Positions 40,560 to 51,450 of a stretch of DNA of 64,000 nt are shown piece by piece; the first letter of the stretch is position 1; every line of letters begins with the position of its first letter. A model generated the notes under the pieces. It saw only the letters and a list, made by a program, of their open reading frames with translations. It did no database searches and was not told the origin of the DNA. This DNA comes from Diphasiastrum complanatum (Eukaryota > Streptophyta > Lycopodiopsida > Lycopodiales > Lycopodiaceae): contig CM055097.1 in NCBI GenBank assembly GCA_029204225.1, positions 6,901,676 through 6,965,675 on the forward strand, written 5' to 3'. A program made the position numbers and the translations under genes.

Positions 40560-42450
40560 GTCCTTTGGTAACTGAACTTCAAACACTTCAAATTTTTAAA
40601 AATTGAAGTTTAAGGGCCCAACAAATGCTGGTCGTTGATCTGGATCCATGATCAAGAAATCTCCACCGTTGATCTCAATAATGTTACCATCTGACAATCT
40701 GGAGAGACTTGGTGCGTTGAACGTGGCTCCTTCGCACGCTAAACACCTATTGACACTATGGTCTCCTTTGCACTGGCCGCGCGACAGATTCACGAGCCTC
40801 TCGTGGCCTCCTCCTTCCTTCTACGCTTCTTTCTCGGATATGGTTGCTTGCTAGAATCTGATCCCTTTGCTCCTTCCTTCCACGGCTAGTCACGACCCTT
40901 TAACAGCATCTTCACACTAGTAGGGTGCCCAGCCTCGTGTGTTTACAACACCAAATCACTTTATATAGCCAAAGATCCATAGTTTTCCACCTTAAAATCC
41001 TAGGTCACATAGAAGAATAGCTTCTTGGGCATTTGTCAATCTTTCTCTCAAACTTTTCTTCCAGCTCTCCACCACACTGAGGTCGCCCTCCTGTAACCTG
41101 AATACATTGATTTGCCTCACTTCCAATGATCTGAAAATGATGCAAGTAGAGTTGTTACTATTTCATACTCTCTCACTACATCTTAAGTTGCAAAATGCTC
41201 AAATGTTCACCAAACTGATCCCAATCAGTTGCCAATGGTTTCCTCACTATATTTGCCTCCTTATCCTCTGAATAAACTCTCCAAAGAGTGTTCAAGCACT
41301 TCCTACCATGCTTCAATGCCTGCAATCTGCTCAAGAAATTGTTTTCATCAACATTGTAAGTTTTCTTGCTTTCACCTCCTGTGAAGGACTATCTCACCTG
41401 ATCAGTACGGAGCCAGTGACAAGCCGAACCCAGTAGTCAAGCACTCAGGATTAGAGTAGCTCTATTACCATGTCAATGATCTGATAAGCACTATCAATCA
41501 TTCATCATAAGCAATCACTATCAGAAGGAGGAAAAGCATACAATCACCATATCACACTAACTGAAAGAGAGTAGAATGAATATAGAGAGAAAGAAATCTA
41601 GTAGTTGACTATAGAGTAGCCTACAGCTACTTACAGCTGGTAACAACTATCAACAGTAAATCGTAAACAGTAACAAGTTTATCATTGGTTTCTAACAGGT
41701 AAACGATTTATCGAGCGCGGCGGAAGAAACTTTCTTTTCTGTGCATGACTACGCCTATCAATAGTAAATAAAAAGATAGTGATAGAAATCACGTTCAATC
41801 TTTAGCAACTAACTTTGAAATTGCTAGCAACGAAGTTATTACGTAGCCAAACATAAAGCATTGAATTATCAGACAAATAATAAGAGATTATCAGTTACAA
41901 AAGAATTATAGAGATGCATACATATAGATATGATACTGAACGCAATAAAAGATAGATTGATTTAGTGAAAGAAACAAATCAGAATGAAATGGGCACAAAG
42001 GAATTGCGGATCAAAGCCGTGCGCTCTAAGCTATCTCTGAGTAATTGTAACTCTGTCTGAATTAAGCACTTCCGCTAATAAGCAGTAAGCGCAATAACGA
42101 TTAAGCTAGAGTGCTCAAGAGTGCTCAAGCTTGAAAGCTTGAGAGAGATGCTAACTATGCTTCAATCCGTTATGGTAACATGATGTAGAAATATGAGCAG
42201 CTATTTATACTAAGAAATTAGGGTGTAAATTGCGACATCTAGTTGGCTGGCATTCACCTAGTTGTGCTGGCATTCATCTAGTTAGGACTTCCCAAAGATT
42301 CACTTGCTAACAATTAATGAAAGTTGGTGGCTTTAATTCCAAACATAACGTTAATTGTCACTCTGCAGAAATGAATTGTTTTTCACACAGCAGAAAAATG
42401 TGACAGCCAAAAAATGTGAAAAATGCGACAGTTGAAAAAAATGCAAAAAC
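40560..42450 (-). mobile_element. LTR-like element with unrecognised ORFs
   Basis: On the minus strand, a TATAAATAGC promoter-like motif (about 42210), then about 0.7 kb of R/U5-like sequence, then ATGGTAATAGAGCTACTC (about 41475-41458), a degenerate initiator-Met primer site, then internal sequence. A short open frame at about 41390-41180 contains NVDENNFLSRLQALKHGRKC and LNTLWRVYSEDKEA. Another at 40793-40596 has RGQCKGDHSVNRCLAC. Neither was recognised. The second LTR was not found. Confidence 0.45.
41180..41390 (-). CDS. Unrecognised short ORF in LTR-like element
   Basis: Minus-strand frame, about 65-70 residues, no stop: KTYNVDENNFLSRLQALKHG, then TLWRVYSEDKEANIVRKPL and TDWDQFGEHLSILQLK. 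Composition looks protein-like (balanced hydrophobic spacing). It follows a degenerate primer site, where gag is expected, but it does not resemble copia or gypsy gag. Function unknown. Confidence 0.35.
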
Positions 42451-42479
42451 CGAAGTGTCCGAAGTCTTCAAAGAAAGAG

Positions 42480-42913
42480 ATAGAGAGAAAGTGTGTGTGT
42501 TTTTAAATTTTGCATTGATTTAAAATGGTTTTGAATGGTCTTGTAATAGATTATTAGTATTATTTAGGATAGTAGATTTAAGATTATTAGATTTGTAATT
42601 TGTGAGAGAGAAAGAGAGAGAAGAGGTGAAGTGTAGATGTATGTTTGAAAATATTGAAAGATTTTGGAGTCTTTAAAAAATAAAGTTTTAAGAGAGAGAG
42701 AGAGAGTGAGTGAGTGAGAGTGTTTTAATAGATTGTGATAATGTTTATAATAGACTAATTTTTTATAGTGTTTATAATAGATTGTTAGAATTATTTAAGA
42801 TAGTGTTTAACATCTTGCATTGATTTAGAATTTAAGATTATAGATAAATACATAATCTATGGTAGTAATAGATTGTTAGATTTATATTTATTTAGGACTA
42901 AGAATGATAGATG

Positions 42914-42993
<80 letters not shown>

Positions 42994-43031
42994 TGAACAT
43001 GTTAATCATTTTACATTGATTTAAGATTCAA

Positions 43032-43108
<77 letters not shown>

Positions 43109-43279
43109 GTGAGTGAGTGAGAGAGAGAGAGAGAGAGTGTGTGTGTGTGTTTTTGTGAACATGTTTAGCTTTTTACATTGATTTAAGATTTAAGATTTGA
43201 GAGAGAGAGAGAGAGAGAGGGAGAGGGGGGGAGGGGGGGGGGGAGTGTGTATGTGTTTTGTTTTGCATTTTGAATTTAA

Positions 43280-43357
<78 letters not shown>

Positions 43358-43480
43358 TGTTTTGTATTATGCATTAGTTTAGGGTATTAAAGAGTGATAG
43401 ATAAATAAATAGTGTTTGATAGAAAATTTATATTAGATTTTGAGAGAGAGAGGGAGAGAGAGAGTATGTGTGTGAGTGTG
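42480..43480. repeat. Compound satellite: (GA)n/(GT)n blocks in a repeated AT-rich unit
   Basis: A unit of the type TTTTACATTGATTTAAGATT(T/C)AAGATTTGA followed by (GA)n and (GT)n recurs (42992-43045 and 43150-43200 nearly identical; looser copies at 42500, 42805, 43260 and 43360). Pure GA runs reach about 75 bp (43040-43105, 43285-43355), with a GGGGG-rich interruption near 43220-43240. Confidence 0.85.
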
Positions 43481-44063
43481 TTTGGTTAGGATTTAGATTA
43501 GTAGATGGCTAGATAGTGTTTGATGGTAATTGTATGTTTGAATTTGCTTATAATAATGGTTCAATTGTGTAATAGTGTTATTTTTTAGTTGCTTGTGCAT
43601 GTGACAAAAATATTCAAAAAAAAGAGAGCAAGCGTTTAAAGAGCGAGCAATTGCACGTTTGCACTTAAGCTTAGAGTGAGTTTATCGGTGAGTTTGTGTT
43701 GTTTCAATTTGTTTTATTATTAAAATACGTTATCTAACATAGTTTTCATTTTGTTCAAAGCAATATCGTATTTTATCGCATACACTAGCAATTAATTAAT
43801 ATGCAAAGATGAAATGTAGATAATTAAATTCCCCAATCCTAGGAAGGTGTGTAGCCCTTACTTTTCTCTCGTTAAAGGCGAGGTTCTAATCTTTCCCACT
43901 TGCATGGAAAAACCTACATGCCGCAGGGAGGGAATATGTGGTGACATTCTGAAATAGGACATAACCGCAAGGTTCGGGTATTATAATTATCACATTCAAC
44001 TCTATCTATAAAAGTATACATAAAAAGTATTGCGATGAATATAAAAAAAAGAATGATAGATAA

Positions 44064-44468
44064 TCATAGATCATTCTCATCATTTACATCATTTTCGTCA
44101 TCACACAAGTCTTGACACTCATCTGAATCTAGGTCTAGGTATAATCGTAAATTTTCAATCGTGTCTCTTTGATGATGTGAACTACCCTCATATTCAATCT
44201 CCTCTTCTTCTAATTCTATCTCATTTAAACGTGGGGGCCTGAAATTACCCCCAATTTGGTCTTGTACGATCGTAGGAATCTCATCATTTTCATTTGTACC
44301 TTCTTCTCCCATCATTTTGACATCATTTGGAGTTTGGATGAGTGGTTCAGGTTCTTCCAAAACGTCGTCAAAATTGGGTGGTGGTTCGTCGTGTGCATCC
44401 AATTCAACAATATCTTTTCCTTCAAACACGCGTCGTTTTCTTGCATTAAGTTGGATCACATACCACAA
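44064..44468 (-). CDS. tnp2-like transposase, C-terminal acidic exon
   Basis: 134 residues: WYVIQLNARKRRVFEGKDIVEL, then strongly acidic (DEPPPNFDDVLEEPEPL, NEIELEEEEIEYEG) and ending DSDECQDLCDDENDVNDENDL. The start resembles the end of the DUF4216-type domain of CACTA transposases (VI...PR...D). Probably the last exon of the transposase gene whose other exons lie to the right. Confidence 0.6.
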   Translation of the reverse strand: MWYVIQLNARKRRVFEGKDIVELDAHDEPPPNFDDVLEEPEPLIQTPNDVKMMGEEGTNENDEIPTIVQDQIGGNFRPPRLNEIELEEEEIEYEGSSHHQRDTIENLRLYLDLDSDECQDLCDDENDVNDENDL

Positions 44469-44760
44469 TCTTGGGTCTATTCGATCTGAATGGAATATAA
44501 TCCGCCAAAGAATTAAAAAAAATTAAGCTATAAATAATTGGATTCCGAATATTAATGACATTGAAATTTTAGAGTCGCACTTGTTCGCAATGTCGTGGCA
44601 ATACTAAAGTGTCATGAGAGTCCATCGATATACATTTTTTTGAGTCATTTGAAAAAACTTTGAGTTATCATTTCTAATCATGGCGTTGCTTCCACGATAG
44701 ATGACCTTAAACCATTTTACGTCAAAAATAAAATATTTGTCGTTAGTCTCGTAATCGACT

Positions 44761-45708
44761 TCATAAATTTGGAAAATCTCTTTCCAACAAACATACCATT
44801 TTGATCATTTGGATTTTCATGGAATCTAATTCACTATTTTTTATTTCTTTTGAGGAAATCCACCTGCAAGATTGATAGTACATTAGATTGTTTAACACAT
44901 AAAAAAATTGAAATAACACATATTTATACAAGTGCTTAAAAAAATATACAAGCCTAATCATCGATGGCAAATTGTAAAGCGTATTTCGTACGTCATCATT
45001 GAAGAGACCTTGAATAGAAAGTGGAAGTATGAATTGCAACATCTTATGCCAATCATGTGATTTCAATCCACTTAATTTACCATCTTTGGTAAATGACTTG
45101 CATAAAGAATGTGCATAGCCTATTGGAGTTCTCATTTGTTTTATGACATGTTTAACATATAAGAGTTGCTCTTTTGTAAGAATCCACGACACGCTAGGTA
45201 GAATCTCATCTCCACCTTCGGTGTATTGAATCCAATTGGGTCTTTTCACATCGGCCGCTTGTAGATCTTTACGAGCTGCAGAGTTGTCTTTTATGCCAAT
45301 GATGTGGTTCCATAAGGATTCACCGACATTTTTGAATATCTGCATAGGATCCAATAGATGTTTTATCAATAAATTTCTCCAATAGGGTAATTTATGAAAA
45401 ATAGACAACCATTTCATACCATCAATGGATTCATTCCATGAATTATTAATGTCATGATGTTTAAGCCATTCACCATGATGTTCCGCTACTCCCATGCGTG
45501 GAGGTGGTGGTGTAGTTAGAGGATTATCTCCTCGCCCTCCAAAAAATCGCCTATTCAACCTTCGAAAAGGATGATCAGGCGGCAAGTATTTGCGATGATT
45601 TTCGTACACCACTTTTTTTAACATATTTGTGCTATGTCGGCCCTCCAAAAGTGGTCCACAAATATAACATGCGTTGTAACCTGATGTGGTTAAACATGCA
45701 TAGTTCAT
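44761..45708 (-). CDS. tnp2-like transposase, central region
   Basis: Open frame of 315 residues. Features in order: YACLTTSGYNACYICGP (CX2C), KVVYENHRKYLPPDHPFRR (Y..HR.FLP..H.FR motif of Tnp2), HDINNSWNESIDGMKWLSIF, DPMQIFKNVGESLWNHIIGIKD (D.MHI.KNV...L...L pattern), LTKEQLLYVKHVIKQMRTPIGY, and LKSHDWHKMLQFILPLSIQGL (KSHD.H..MQ..LP). These are the hallmark blocks of plant CACTA TNP2 proteins. The end probably includes intron read-through (FKHLYKYVLFQFFYVLN). Confidence 0.85.
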   Translation of the reverse strand: MNYACLTTSGYNACYICGPLLEGRHSTNMLKKVVYENHRKYLPPDHPFRRLNRRFFGGRGDNPLTTPPPPRMGVAEHHGEWLKHHDINNSWNESIDGMKWLSIFHKLPYWRNLLIKHLLDPMQIFKNVGESLWNHIIGIKDNSAARKDLQAADVKRPNWIQYTEGGDEILPSVSWILTKEQLLYVKHVIKQMRTPIGYAHSLCKSFTKDGKLSGLKSHDWHKMLQFILPLSIQGLFNDDVRNTLYNLPSMIRLVYFFKHLYKYVLFQFFYVLNNLMYYQSCRWISSKEIKNSELDSMKIQMIKMVCLLERDFPNL

Positions 45709-45814
45709 AAACCAAATTAGATATACTCAAACATTAAACCCTAAAACAGATTAGATTCATTATATAGATACCTGAACATTCGCTTAAACCGGGGTAGTCA
45801 TGAATCGTCCACAT

Positions 45815-46102
45815 TTAAATTCCACGAACAATGAAGTTCCGTTGTTGTAAAGGTCTCGAGATGTCGTAAGCGTGAATACCATTCCAAAGAATGCACAATT
45901 CATCAACCAAAGATGCAAAATATACATCTATGTTTTTGGCCTTGTACTTTCCTGGAATCAATAAAGCCAATAACAAGTGTTCTGTTTTAATACTCAACCA
46001 TGGAGGTATGTTATAATTAACGAGCACAACTGGCCATGTGGACCAAGTTGATGCTTGAACGCTAAAAGGATTTACGCCATCCATAGCAAGGCCAAATCTC
46101 AA
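45815..46102 (-). CDS. tnp2-like transposase, catalytic N-proximal exon
   Basis: 95 residues: MRFGLAMDGVNPF (the DG.NPF motif near the first catalytic Asp), STWPVVLVNYNIPPWLSIKTEHLLLALLIPG (WPV.L..YNLPP....K....L..LIPG). That is a core CACTA transposase signature. Read in order between the exons at 46.2-46.5 and 45.7 kb. Confidence 0.85.
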   Translation of the reverse strand: MRFGLAMDGVNPFSVQASTWSTWPVVLVNYNIPPWLSIKTEHLLLALLIPGKYKAKNIDVYFASLVDELCILWNGIHAYDISRPLQQRNFIVRGI

Positions 46103-46198
46103 ATTACGAGGTTTGTTTTTAAACTCGGGCCATTGGTCTTCAATATGTTTTCATGCAGGTGAATCACTTGGTACTCGCATTTTTGACATGCCAATCAA

Positions 46199-46487
46199 TT
46201 AGTTGTGCCAAAGATTTACATTGAAATAAACGTTGCAATCGTGGGATAATTGAAAAATGTCATAACACTTTTCGTGGCACTTTATCCCCTTGTACGTCAT
46301 CTTGAAAACGTGAAGCGTTACACATTGGACATTGAAGCTTTTTTGAATGCTCACCTCTATATAGAACATGGTCTTCTGGACATGCATGTATTGTGTCGTA
46401 ATCCATTCCAAGCACAATCATCATCTTTTGTGCTTCTTTTCGTGTTTTAGGTATCACATTTTCTTTCGGAAGTATTCGATGCAACAA
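46199..46487 (-). CDS. tnp2-like transposase, zinc-ribbon-like exon
   Basis: LPKENVIPKTRKEAQKMMIVLG, YDTIHACPEDHVLYRGEHSK and LQCPMCNASRFQDD, followed after a frame change by HDCNVYFNV. The C..D..L(F)..E....CP.C...R block is the characteristic zinc-binding region at the start of Tnp2 transposases. Confidence 0.82.
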
Positions 46488-46529
46488 CCTAAAAAAAGAG
46501 CAATGTGAGTTGTTAGAAAAGAAAAAAAA

Positions 46530-46997
46530 TTAACTTAATGTAAATACGCTATAAAGCATAATAGTTGTGTTATGCATTAAGTACCTGAATAAAGATGTTA
46601 CGCTACGATCACTCCATTGGTATGTTGCTTGAAGGTTTAGAATAAGAATTGACGTAGCTAGTCTCGAAATGGATGCTCTAGGATATAGAGGAGTGTCTGT
46701 CTCCTTGCGATATAGAATCTCGTCTTCATCCATCTCAAATTGTTCGTGATCTCCGTTTTCAATAGAAGATGCATGCATATCATCATTCTCATTTGTTTCA
46801 AAGTAAGATTCAAACATGTTGTGCATTGCTTCATCGTGTTGCACCTCATCATCATAATCATTAGAATAAAGTTGATTAACTTTTTTTCCAATTGTGTTTG
46901 CCTCTTCAATTTGTTTCATTCTTTGTTTTCTCATGTCTATCAAAACTTGACGTTGATTGTAACTAAAAATGGATGGATCAACTCCGTGGAATGGCAT
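46530..46997 (-). CDS. tnp2-like transposase, N-terminal exon
   Basis: 155-residue frame with RKQRMKQIEEANTIGKKVNQLY, an acidic stretch (DEVQHDEAMHNMFESYFETNENDD) and ISRLATSILILNLQATYQWSDRSVTSLF, matching the L..LK....WS..SF..LL start of Tnp2. The ATG at 46997 is a plausible start, but an upstream exon is possible. Confidence 0.65.
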   Translation of the reverse strand: MPFHGVDPSIFSYNQRQVLIDMRKQRMKQIEEANTIGKKVNQLYSNDYDDEVQHDEAMHNMFESYFETNENDDMHASSIENGDHEQFEMDEDEILYRKETDTPLYPRASISRLATSILILNLQATYQWSDRSVTSLFRYLMHNTTIMLYSVFTLS

Positions 46998-47685
46998 TCG
47001 ATGTATAGGCTACTAACATGAAACAAATTTCATAAGTGACATATAGAGATTGATGAAGATTATAATAAAAAACAATTATATAAAATTAACAAATCTCAAC
47101 GTCTTCCAAATTCGATGGTTGACCTTCTTTTCATCCAAACTTCCACAAATGATTTTCAACAATGCGTCCTTCACGCATCTTTTGTCCATCACACTTGAGG
47201 CATGTGCACCATATTTTATTTTGAAAATAATTTCTCTACGAGAAACAAAAGTCAAGTACATGTCACTTTAGCACAATATTTAAACTTATAATAACAAAGT
47301 TTTTATGAATAAAAAAACATGCATGTTTATTACTTACCATGTTAACTTGAGTAGTGTCTTCATCGCTAGACTGATCTGAATGTAATTCATCTCATTGTGA
47401 TAAACTGCATATATGCACAAGTACAAAATACAAATAGCATAAAAGTATGATTCTAATGTTTTAATTTTTAGATAGTACTATTCTTATACATTGTCGCTTA
47501 TATGATTCTTTTGCATCTTGGTGCAGGCTCGAGATCTACACATATATCTCTCTTCTTTTGTTAACACAGGTATGAAAGTCTCACTCCAATATGTATTAAA
47601 GTTCTGTAATCGATCTTCTTTTTTACTTCATTTCAATATATTAGGGTTTATTATAATGTATTGTATATTTATGAATGTAGTAATC
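46998..47685. other. Divergent promoter interval of the CACTA element
   Basis: Between the minus-strand tnp2-like start and the plus-strand TnpA-like start. No additional gene was recognised. A zinc-finger-like minus-strand piece (ASSVMDKRCVKDALLKIICG at 47.08-47.26 kb) may be a further 5' exon. Confidence 0.45.
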
Positions 47686-48679
47686 ATGTCGGAGTCAGGC
47701 AGTGGTGAAAGCTCGCGAGACTATGTAAAAAATTTATATGAATCATTAACTCCTGAGCAAAAAACACAACTGCAAAGTATGCTTAGCCGAGATGAGGGTG
47801 GTCCCTCACAAGCGGTCGTGGCTCTCGCCCCCACAAAGAGTCATCCACAAATCCTTATTATGACGTGGATCCTCAAGGCAATATAATTGCCAATAGAAAA
47901 GGGAGGGTGGTTTTAAACCGACTCTATTCTTTATGCCAACGCCATTTTGGCGATAGATTATTTAGTAAATGGTCCGAACAACCTGCCACTGATAAACGAT
48001 AGGTTATTGGTACCCTTCGTGACGAATTCCAACAAGAAGAGGAATTCGAGGAGAAGAAAATCCATAAGCATATGAGCTTATGGATTAGGCATCGTCGTGA
48101 TATGGCACGACGAGCTTATAGGGACAGGCAATCCAAGCCCTCCTGGTGTTCAAAAAATGATGGGAACCGTGTAAAAGTGGATGAACGAACACCAGATAAA
48201 TACAAGATTCAGAAAGATGCTACGGCCGCTAGGATGCATGGAATAGGCAATCCTAGGTTAGACTCGAGCGGAAAGGCGAGATTGCAAGCAAGCATGGTGA
48301 GTGAACTTACACTACTCTTATAGTTTATCTTTGATTTCATACGCTTTTATTTTTTAATATGCATTATGACTAATTGCTCCAACGTAGCCCTAAATTAATT
48401 TCAACTTAAATTGAATGCATGGATAGTTGGTGGACTATGGACATCTGCCAACTAAGGAGGAATACAAATTTGCCTACAGGGAATTGTACGACGCATTAGT
48501 CGACAAACTAAAGAACGAGGGTCATCCTCCAAATGTAAGTACTAGTTTTTGTATTCATACTAATGTGGTTTGTATTTTAACATCAATTTTATTTAATTTA
48601 ATACGATCAAGCATTAAATATTAATGTAGTTTGTTTGCTTGTGTTCATGCAGACTGGACGTCACGACGACGACGAGTAG
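47686..48679 (+). CDS. TnpA-like second protein of the CACTA element
   Basis: Starts at the ATG at 47686 (MSESGSGESSRDYVKNLYES). One frame change near 47840 is needed to continue into YYDVDPQGNIIANRKGRV and LCQRHFGDRLFSKWSEQPAT, and a stop at about 48000 precedes VIGTLRDEFQQEEEF. Exon 1 goes on through LWIRHRRDMARRAYRDRQ to a donor at 48297. Exons 48427-48534 (DYGHLPTKEEYKFAYREL) and 48653-48679 (TGRHDDDE, stop) follow with good splice sites. It resembles the Transposase_24-like accessory proteins of plant CACTA elements. With a frameshift and a stop it is probably inactive. Confidence 0.6.
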
Positions 48680-49189
48680 ATTAGGTTTATAAATTTTAGT
48701 TGATGTTAGATCTAGAAAGACTCGTGCGACATTAAAGCACCAATTTTGTAATACATTGATTCATATTATGAAAATATTATTATTGCAAATGATCGTGCTA
48801 TATTGTCATTGTTTATATATGTGCAATGTTCTTTTTTCAAAAATTGCAATGTCAAATGTAAAGATGTGGATTGACGTAATAATCAACCATGTGCAATGTC
48901 GGATTTCAAAACAACAATCAATATCATATATAGAAATCCAAATGAAATTTATGATGCAAACAAAGCAATGCAATAAAGCATTATCATTCATAATGGACTT
49001 GAAGTAATGCAATAAAATATAAAATGAAAAGTACATCATGCTTAGTTTGTTGTTTGATCCAAATGTCGAATGCAACTCAAAAATATTGTTTTAAAAACAA
49101 TTCACAAACATCGCTTCTCCAAGAACTCAACTCCAAGAATAGGTCGATAAAATACGCGCGCTGTTGTTTACACATTTTTTTATTTTTTA
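48680..49189. other. CACTA 3' non-coding interval
   Basis: AT-rich sequence after the TnpA-like stop codon. No coding was recognised. Confidence 0.5.
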
Positions 49190-49585
49190 CCTAATTTGAG
49201 ACGTTGGGATCCGACGTCCGAACGCGTCGGATAGCGTCGGACACATGTCGGACCTTTTTTTTGATCATTCTGTTAACAGACTTCGGATTCCGACAACTAT
49301 CTGGGACGTCAGAATCTGACATCCAAGTATACGTCAGATGGATGTCAGACATCCGTCGGAGAAATTTTAGCATCATTCTATGATTACAGACGTTGGAATC
49401 CAACAGGCTTCCGGGATGTCGCAATGCGAAGTCCACATCACTTCTTTTGCGACGTCTTTAAATGTCACATTGCGACGTCCATGTCAGAACGGATTTCCGT
49501 CATTGAGATTTTTTGTTTCGGAATCCAGCACGTTGTGCCTGTCGGACTGCGACGTGTTTTAAAGTCGTCGGATTCCGACGTCCTT
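49190..49585. repeat. Subterminal repeats of the CACTA element
   Basis: About 20 copies of GTCGGA, TCCGAC, GACGTC and variants in both orientations, some forming palindromes (GTCGGATTCCGACGTC at the right end). This CCGACG/CGTCGG composition is typical of En/Spm subterminal regions. The far right end GACGTCC directly abuts Copia coding. Confidence 0.75.
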
Positions 49586-49589
49586 ACAT

Positions 49590-50152
49590 GTAAGTTCTCT
49601 CTTAATGCCATTGGATTTACAAAACTCTATCATCTTGGTGGAGATATAATCTCCACCATTATCACTTCTCAATACTTTAATTCTAGCATCAAGTTGATTT
49701 TCATCTAGAGTTTTGAACTTAACAAAAGCTTCAAACACTTTACTTTTGGAATCCAAAAGTTCAATCCAAGTGTATCTAGAGTAATTATCAATAAAAGATA
49801 CATACATAGATGCACCTCCATTAGATTCTTGAGAAAAAGAGTGCACATCACTATGAATAAGATCTAATGCTTTTGTAGATCTAGTGAAAGAGATATCAAA
49901 GGGTAGCTTGTGTGTCTTTGAGAGGCTACAAGCTTCACAACTTTTTGAACACTTTGAGAGTGTCTTTGGAAGGCCGAGAGCAAGATTCTTGGTGCATAGC
50001 ATCTCCATAGATTTGAAGTTGGGGTGGCCCAACCTCTTATGCCAAAGCTCCACTTGATTGAGCTCCTCCTTCAGCATGTTCACACTTCCAAGAAAAACAT
50101 TAGCATCAAGCTTAAAAAGCTTTCCTTTTGCTTGAATCCCTTTACAATGCAA
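49590..50152 (-). pseudogene. Copia GAG-pre-integrase and integrase (truncated)
   Basis: LWHKRLGHPNFKSMEML with the HKRLGHP motif, CEACSLSKTHKLPF (zinc-binding), then ALDLIHSDVHSFSQESNGG and FIDNYSRYTWIELLDSKSKVF, then LRSDNGGDYISTKMIEFCKSNGIKREL. The third catalytic residue region (PQQNG..E) is lost to the CACTA junction. Confidence 0.85.
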
Positions 50153-50155
50153 GTA

Positions 50156-50971
50156 TTATTCATCATTATGGAGCTTAAAATGGACATCTAAGCCATCATC
50201 CATCAATTGTCCTACACTTAACAAATTCTTAGTGAGTGTAGGAACATAGAGTACATTATCAAGATCTACTCTTTTAGAGGACCCAAGACTTAAGGGAATA
50301 GTTCCCACTCCATCTATTCTACATTCTTGATCACTTGTTGTTAGAATAGACTTTTTACAACCTACAAAAGGTACAAAAGTTGAGAAAAAATCCTTTTGGA
50401 ATGTCATGTGGGAACTAGCCCCACTATCAATCCACCATGTGTCATTGGAGTAGCTCTTTGATGTTGATGTAGAAGCCATCAAGGATGAATCCACTTCATC
50501 CTCATCTTCCTCAAGAGTGAGGTTGCCTTGTTTTCTCTCTCCTTGTGCATTCTTCTTCTTGAAACACTCGGATGCAAAGTGCCCCTTCTTTCCACAAAAG
50601 AAGCACTTGAGTTTGGCTTTGTTCTTCTTTCCACGTTTGGAGCTAGATAGTTGATCATCATTCTTGGTCTCCTTGTGTTGGATCTTCTTCTTTGACTTTG
50701 CCTTTCCCTTGCTTGAGAAGTTGGCCTTCTCATCACCATCATGCAACTTTAAGGATCCAATCCTTTGCTTGACATGAAGGATCCTACTTTCCTCGGCCAT
50801 AAGCACACTATGGAGCTTGTCAATGGAAGGTAGTGCATCTTGAATAGCAAAGCTTTTTACAAGATTGGAGAACTCGTCTCCAAGACCATTCAAAATGATT
50901 TGAACAAGTTCATCATCATGAATACCCTCACTAATGATGGAAAGTTCTTTGTTGCGAGATTTTATTCTCAA
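50156..50971 (-). pseudogene. Copia gag C-terminus, zinc knuckle and protease
   Basis: 271-residue open frame: gag C-terminus (LVQIILNGLGDEFSNLVKSF), basic linker, knuckle CFFCGKKGHFASEC (exact CX2CX4HX4C), acidic spacer EEDEDEVDSSLM, then protease WWIDSGASSHMTFQKDFF with DSGA, GVGTIPLSLG and NVLYVPTLTKNLLSVGQL. Frame continuity here is excellent. The junction to 51.0 kb gag has a frame change, and the junction to integrase has a stop. Confidence 0.88.
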
Positions 50972-51002
50972 GGCATGCTCTTGAGCACTCTCATCACTCC
51001 CT

Positions 51003-51345
51003 CTAATGCTTTAGAACTTTGTTTCTAATCATAAGCACTCTAGAGGTATTTTTGGATTCATAAATCCCTTTGAGGTAGTTCCATGCCTCCTTGGCCGAGG
51101 TACAAGATGCTGCTTCCTTTAGAAGTTCATTACTAACGTTCATTTTCAAACAATGTAATGCTAGTCTAGCTCTCTTTTTGTACCTCACTTGATCTTGCCC
51201 TCCTTGAGGTTCTTCTTCCTCTCCTATGACAAGATCAAACATATCTTGGAGCACAAGTAGTGAATCCATTCTTACTTTCCAAGTTGAATAATTATTAGAA
51301 TTTAGTCATTCACTAGCCTCAAGAAGATAGACTCCAATTGAACCC
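51003..51345 (-). pseudogene. Copia gag, N-terminal part
   Basis: From about 51345: LNSNNYSTWKVRMDSLLVLQ (L...NY..WK..M), then LALHCLKMNVSNELLKEAASCTSAKEAWNYL. An in-frame stop lies just before LNSNNYS. Standard copia gag start. Confidence 0.8.
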
Positions 51346-51450
51346 ATTCTATCTAGTAACAAGTACAAGAAATGTACTACTCAAAGGCTCTCTCTTCTTC
51401 CTTTTTCAGAATTTAGCTAAAATGCTACTCTCTTGAATCTCACTAGACTC

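Larger units (their letters stand above)
43860..49585. mobile_element. CACTA (En/Spm) DNA transposon
   Basis: Contains a tnp2-like transposase gene on the minus strand (about 46997-44064), a TnpA-like gene on the plus strand (47686-48679), and at the right end about 390 bp packed with CGTCGGA/TCCGACG-type inverted and direct motifs typical of CACTA subterminal repeats. The right end falls inside a Copia integrase frame (coding stops at about 49590 at GIKREL). The left end was not found: no matching subterminal repeats were seen between 40 and 44 kb, so the left boundary given is approximate and the end may be deleted. Confidence 0.75.
49586..51345 (-). mobile_element. Ty1/copia element, 5' half, cut by the CACTA element
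   Basis: Minus-strand gag, zinc knuckle, protease and integrase N-terminal half in correct order. Integrase stops mid-domain at 49.59 kb against the CACTA end. The rest of this element (integrase end, RT, RNase H) was not found on the other side of the transposon. Coding is well preserved, so it is a fairly recent element. Confidence 0.85.

Noticed and set aside
47050-47261. Zinc-finger-like piece as a separate gene
   Set aside because: It is short, lies where a 5' exon of the tnp2-like gene could be, and has no independent support.
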